From Anaerovibrio lipolyticus LB2005 (GTDB lineage Bacteria; Bacillota; Negativicutes; Selenomonadales; Selenomonadaceae): a DNA stretch of 64,000 nucleotides. Shown here piece by piece: positions 63,664 through 64,000 of this stretch. The stretch lies in contig NZ_JHYA01000012.1 of the NCBI RefSeq assembly GCF_000621545.1, positions 61,382-125,381 of the forward strand, in the 5' to 3' direction. Position 1 is the first letter of the stretch, and the number at the start of each line of letters is the position of its first letter. Position numbers and translations under genes: made by a program. A model generated the notes under the pieces. That model searched no databases, was not told the origin of the DNA, and saw only the letters and a list, made by a program, of their open reading frames with translations.

Positions 63664-64000
63664 TCAGTAACACTCACTTTCTAATAAGAAATCTATAATA
63701 TTTACATTTTTTATGCCTTCATAATCCTTGATATATATCTTATCCATAGTTAATAATACCTTTTCATAAGCATCGGGAATAGCCCGCAATGGTTTCAACT
63801 CCCTTTCTCTAGTGGTATCATCCAAAACAGAGGCCGATACCTGAAAATACACCTTTCTCTCTGCCTTACTGGCAACAAAGTCCACCTCCAAAGTTCCAAC
63901 TTTGCCAACAGACACATGATAGCCACGGCGCAACAACTCCAAATATACGATATTTTCCAGCACCCGGCCATAATCAGCCTGTTTAAAATCTAAAAGGGCA
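63664..64000 (-). CDS. ATP-binding protein of the DUF4143 type, C-terminal part (cut by window edge)
   Basis: The frame is open to the end of the window (112 codons); the GTG at 63963 is not a true start since ALLDFKQADYGR precedes it in frame. The segment YGRVLENIVYLELLRRGY, GTLEVDFVAS and the QVSASV... block match the DUF4143 nuclease-like end of AAA ATPases (about 400 residues when whole). These ATPases are widespread in anaerobes, often variable between strains, and of unclear role. Confidence 0.75.
   Translation of the reverse strand, partial: ALLDFKQADYGRVLENIVYLELLRRGYHVSVGKVGTLEVDFVASKAERKVYFQVSASVLDDTTRERELKPLRAIPDAYEKVLLTMDKIYIKDYEGIKNVNIIDFLLESECY

Noticed and set aside
63664..63963. 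GTG at 63963 as the start of a 99-residue gene
   Set aside because: Coding sequence matching the same domain continues upstream to the window edge.

Overview
The window comes from a diderm (LPS-bearing) Firmicute of the class Negativicutes, most likely a motile Selenomonadaceae such as Anaerovibrio or Selenomonas; the genus is only a guess from overall look and moderate A+T content. The reasons are a complete Gram-negative outer-membrane (OM) gene set (lipid A, BamA, TamB, TolC, Mla) next to Firmicutes-style features: an mbl-flgF-flgG block, an SLH-domain porin (OmpM), a DUF951 protein, strong AGGAGG ribosome sites and frequent TTG starts. Nearly everything is on the minus strand, so transcription runs from high to low coordinates; the only convincing plus-strand gene is the nitrilase at 49.2-50.0 kb. 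No rRNA, tRNA, CRISPR, prophage or IS transposase was seen.

Region 1 (1-40 kb) is one OM and envelope supercluster. Read in the direction of transcription: mbl and the flagellar rod and P/L-ring genes flgF, flgG, flgA, flgH, flgI, flgJ; an AMIN-phosphodiester glycosidase and an S55 (SpoIVB-like) peptidase; mlaE-mlaF-mlaD and tolC; tamB, a sigma factor, a one-TM protein, bamA, a BamA-linked OM protein and three Skp/OmpH-like proteins; lpxD; glpQ; an LtaS-like phosphotransferase and an LpxL-type acyltransferase; then lpxC, fabZ, lpxA, lpxI, lpxB, msbA and a waaA-lpxK fusion. Together they make lipid A-Kdo, flip it, and supply protein and lipid traffic to the OM.

Region 2 (40-50 kb) holds an O-antigen ligase, sucCD, a receiver-GGDEF-EAL regulator, the SLH porin ompM with a long leader, a two-gene envelope unit of unknown function, a DUF951 protein and the nitrilase.

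Region 3 (50-63.5 kb) makes sugar nucleotides for surface polysaccharide: dTDP-rhamnose (rfbA, rfbB, rfbD, rfbC), galE, galU, manA, manC, gmd and fcl (GDP-fucose), with ychF and a superoxide reductase in between. An AraC regulator and the cut 3' part of a DUF4143 ATPase close the window.

The most unexplained structure is a family of long intergenic quasi-palindromes (about 64-240 bp) at 13.3, 30.4, 50.7, 51.7, 53.7-54.2 and 57.3 kb. The outer arms differ from copy to copy yet stay self-complementary, while inner blocks are shared.
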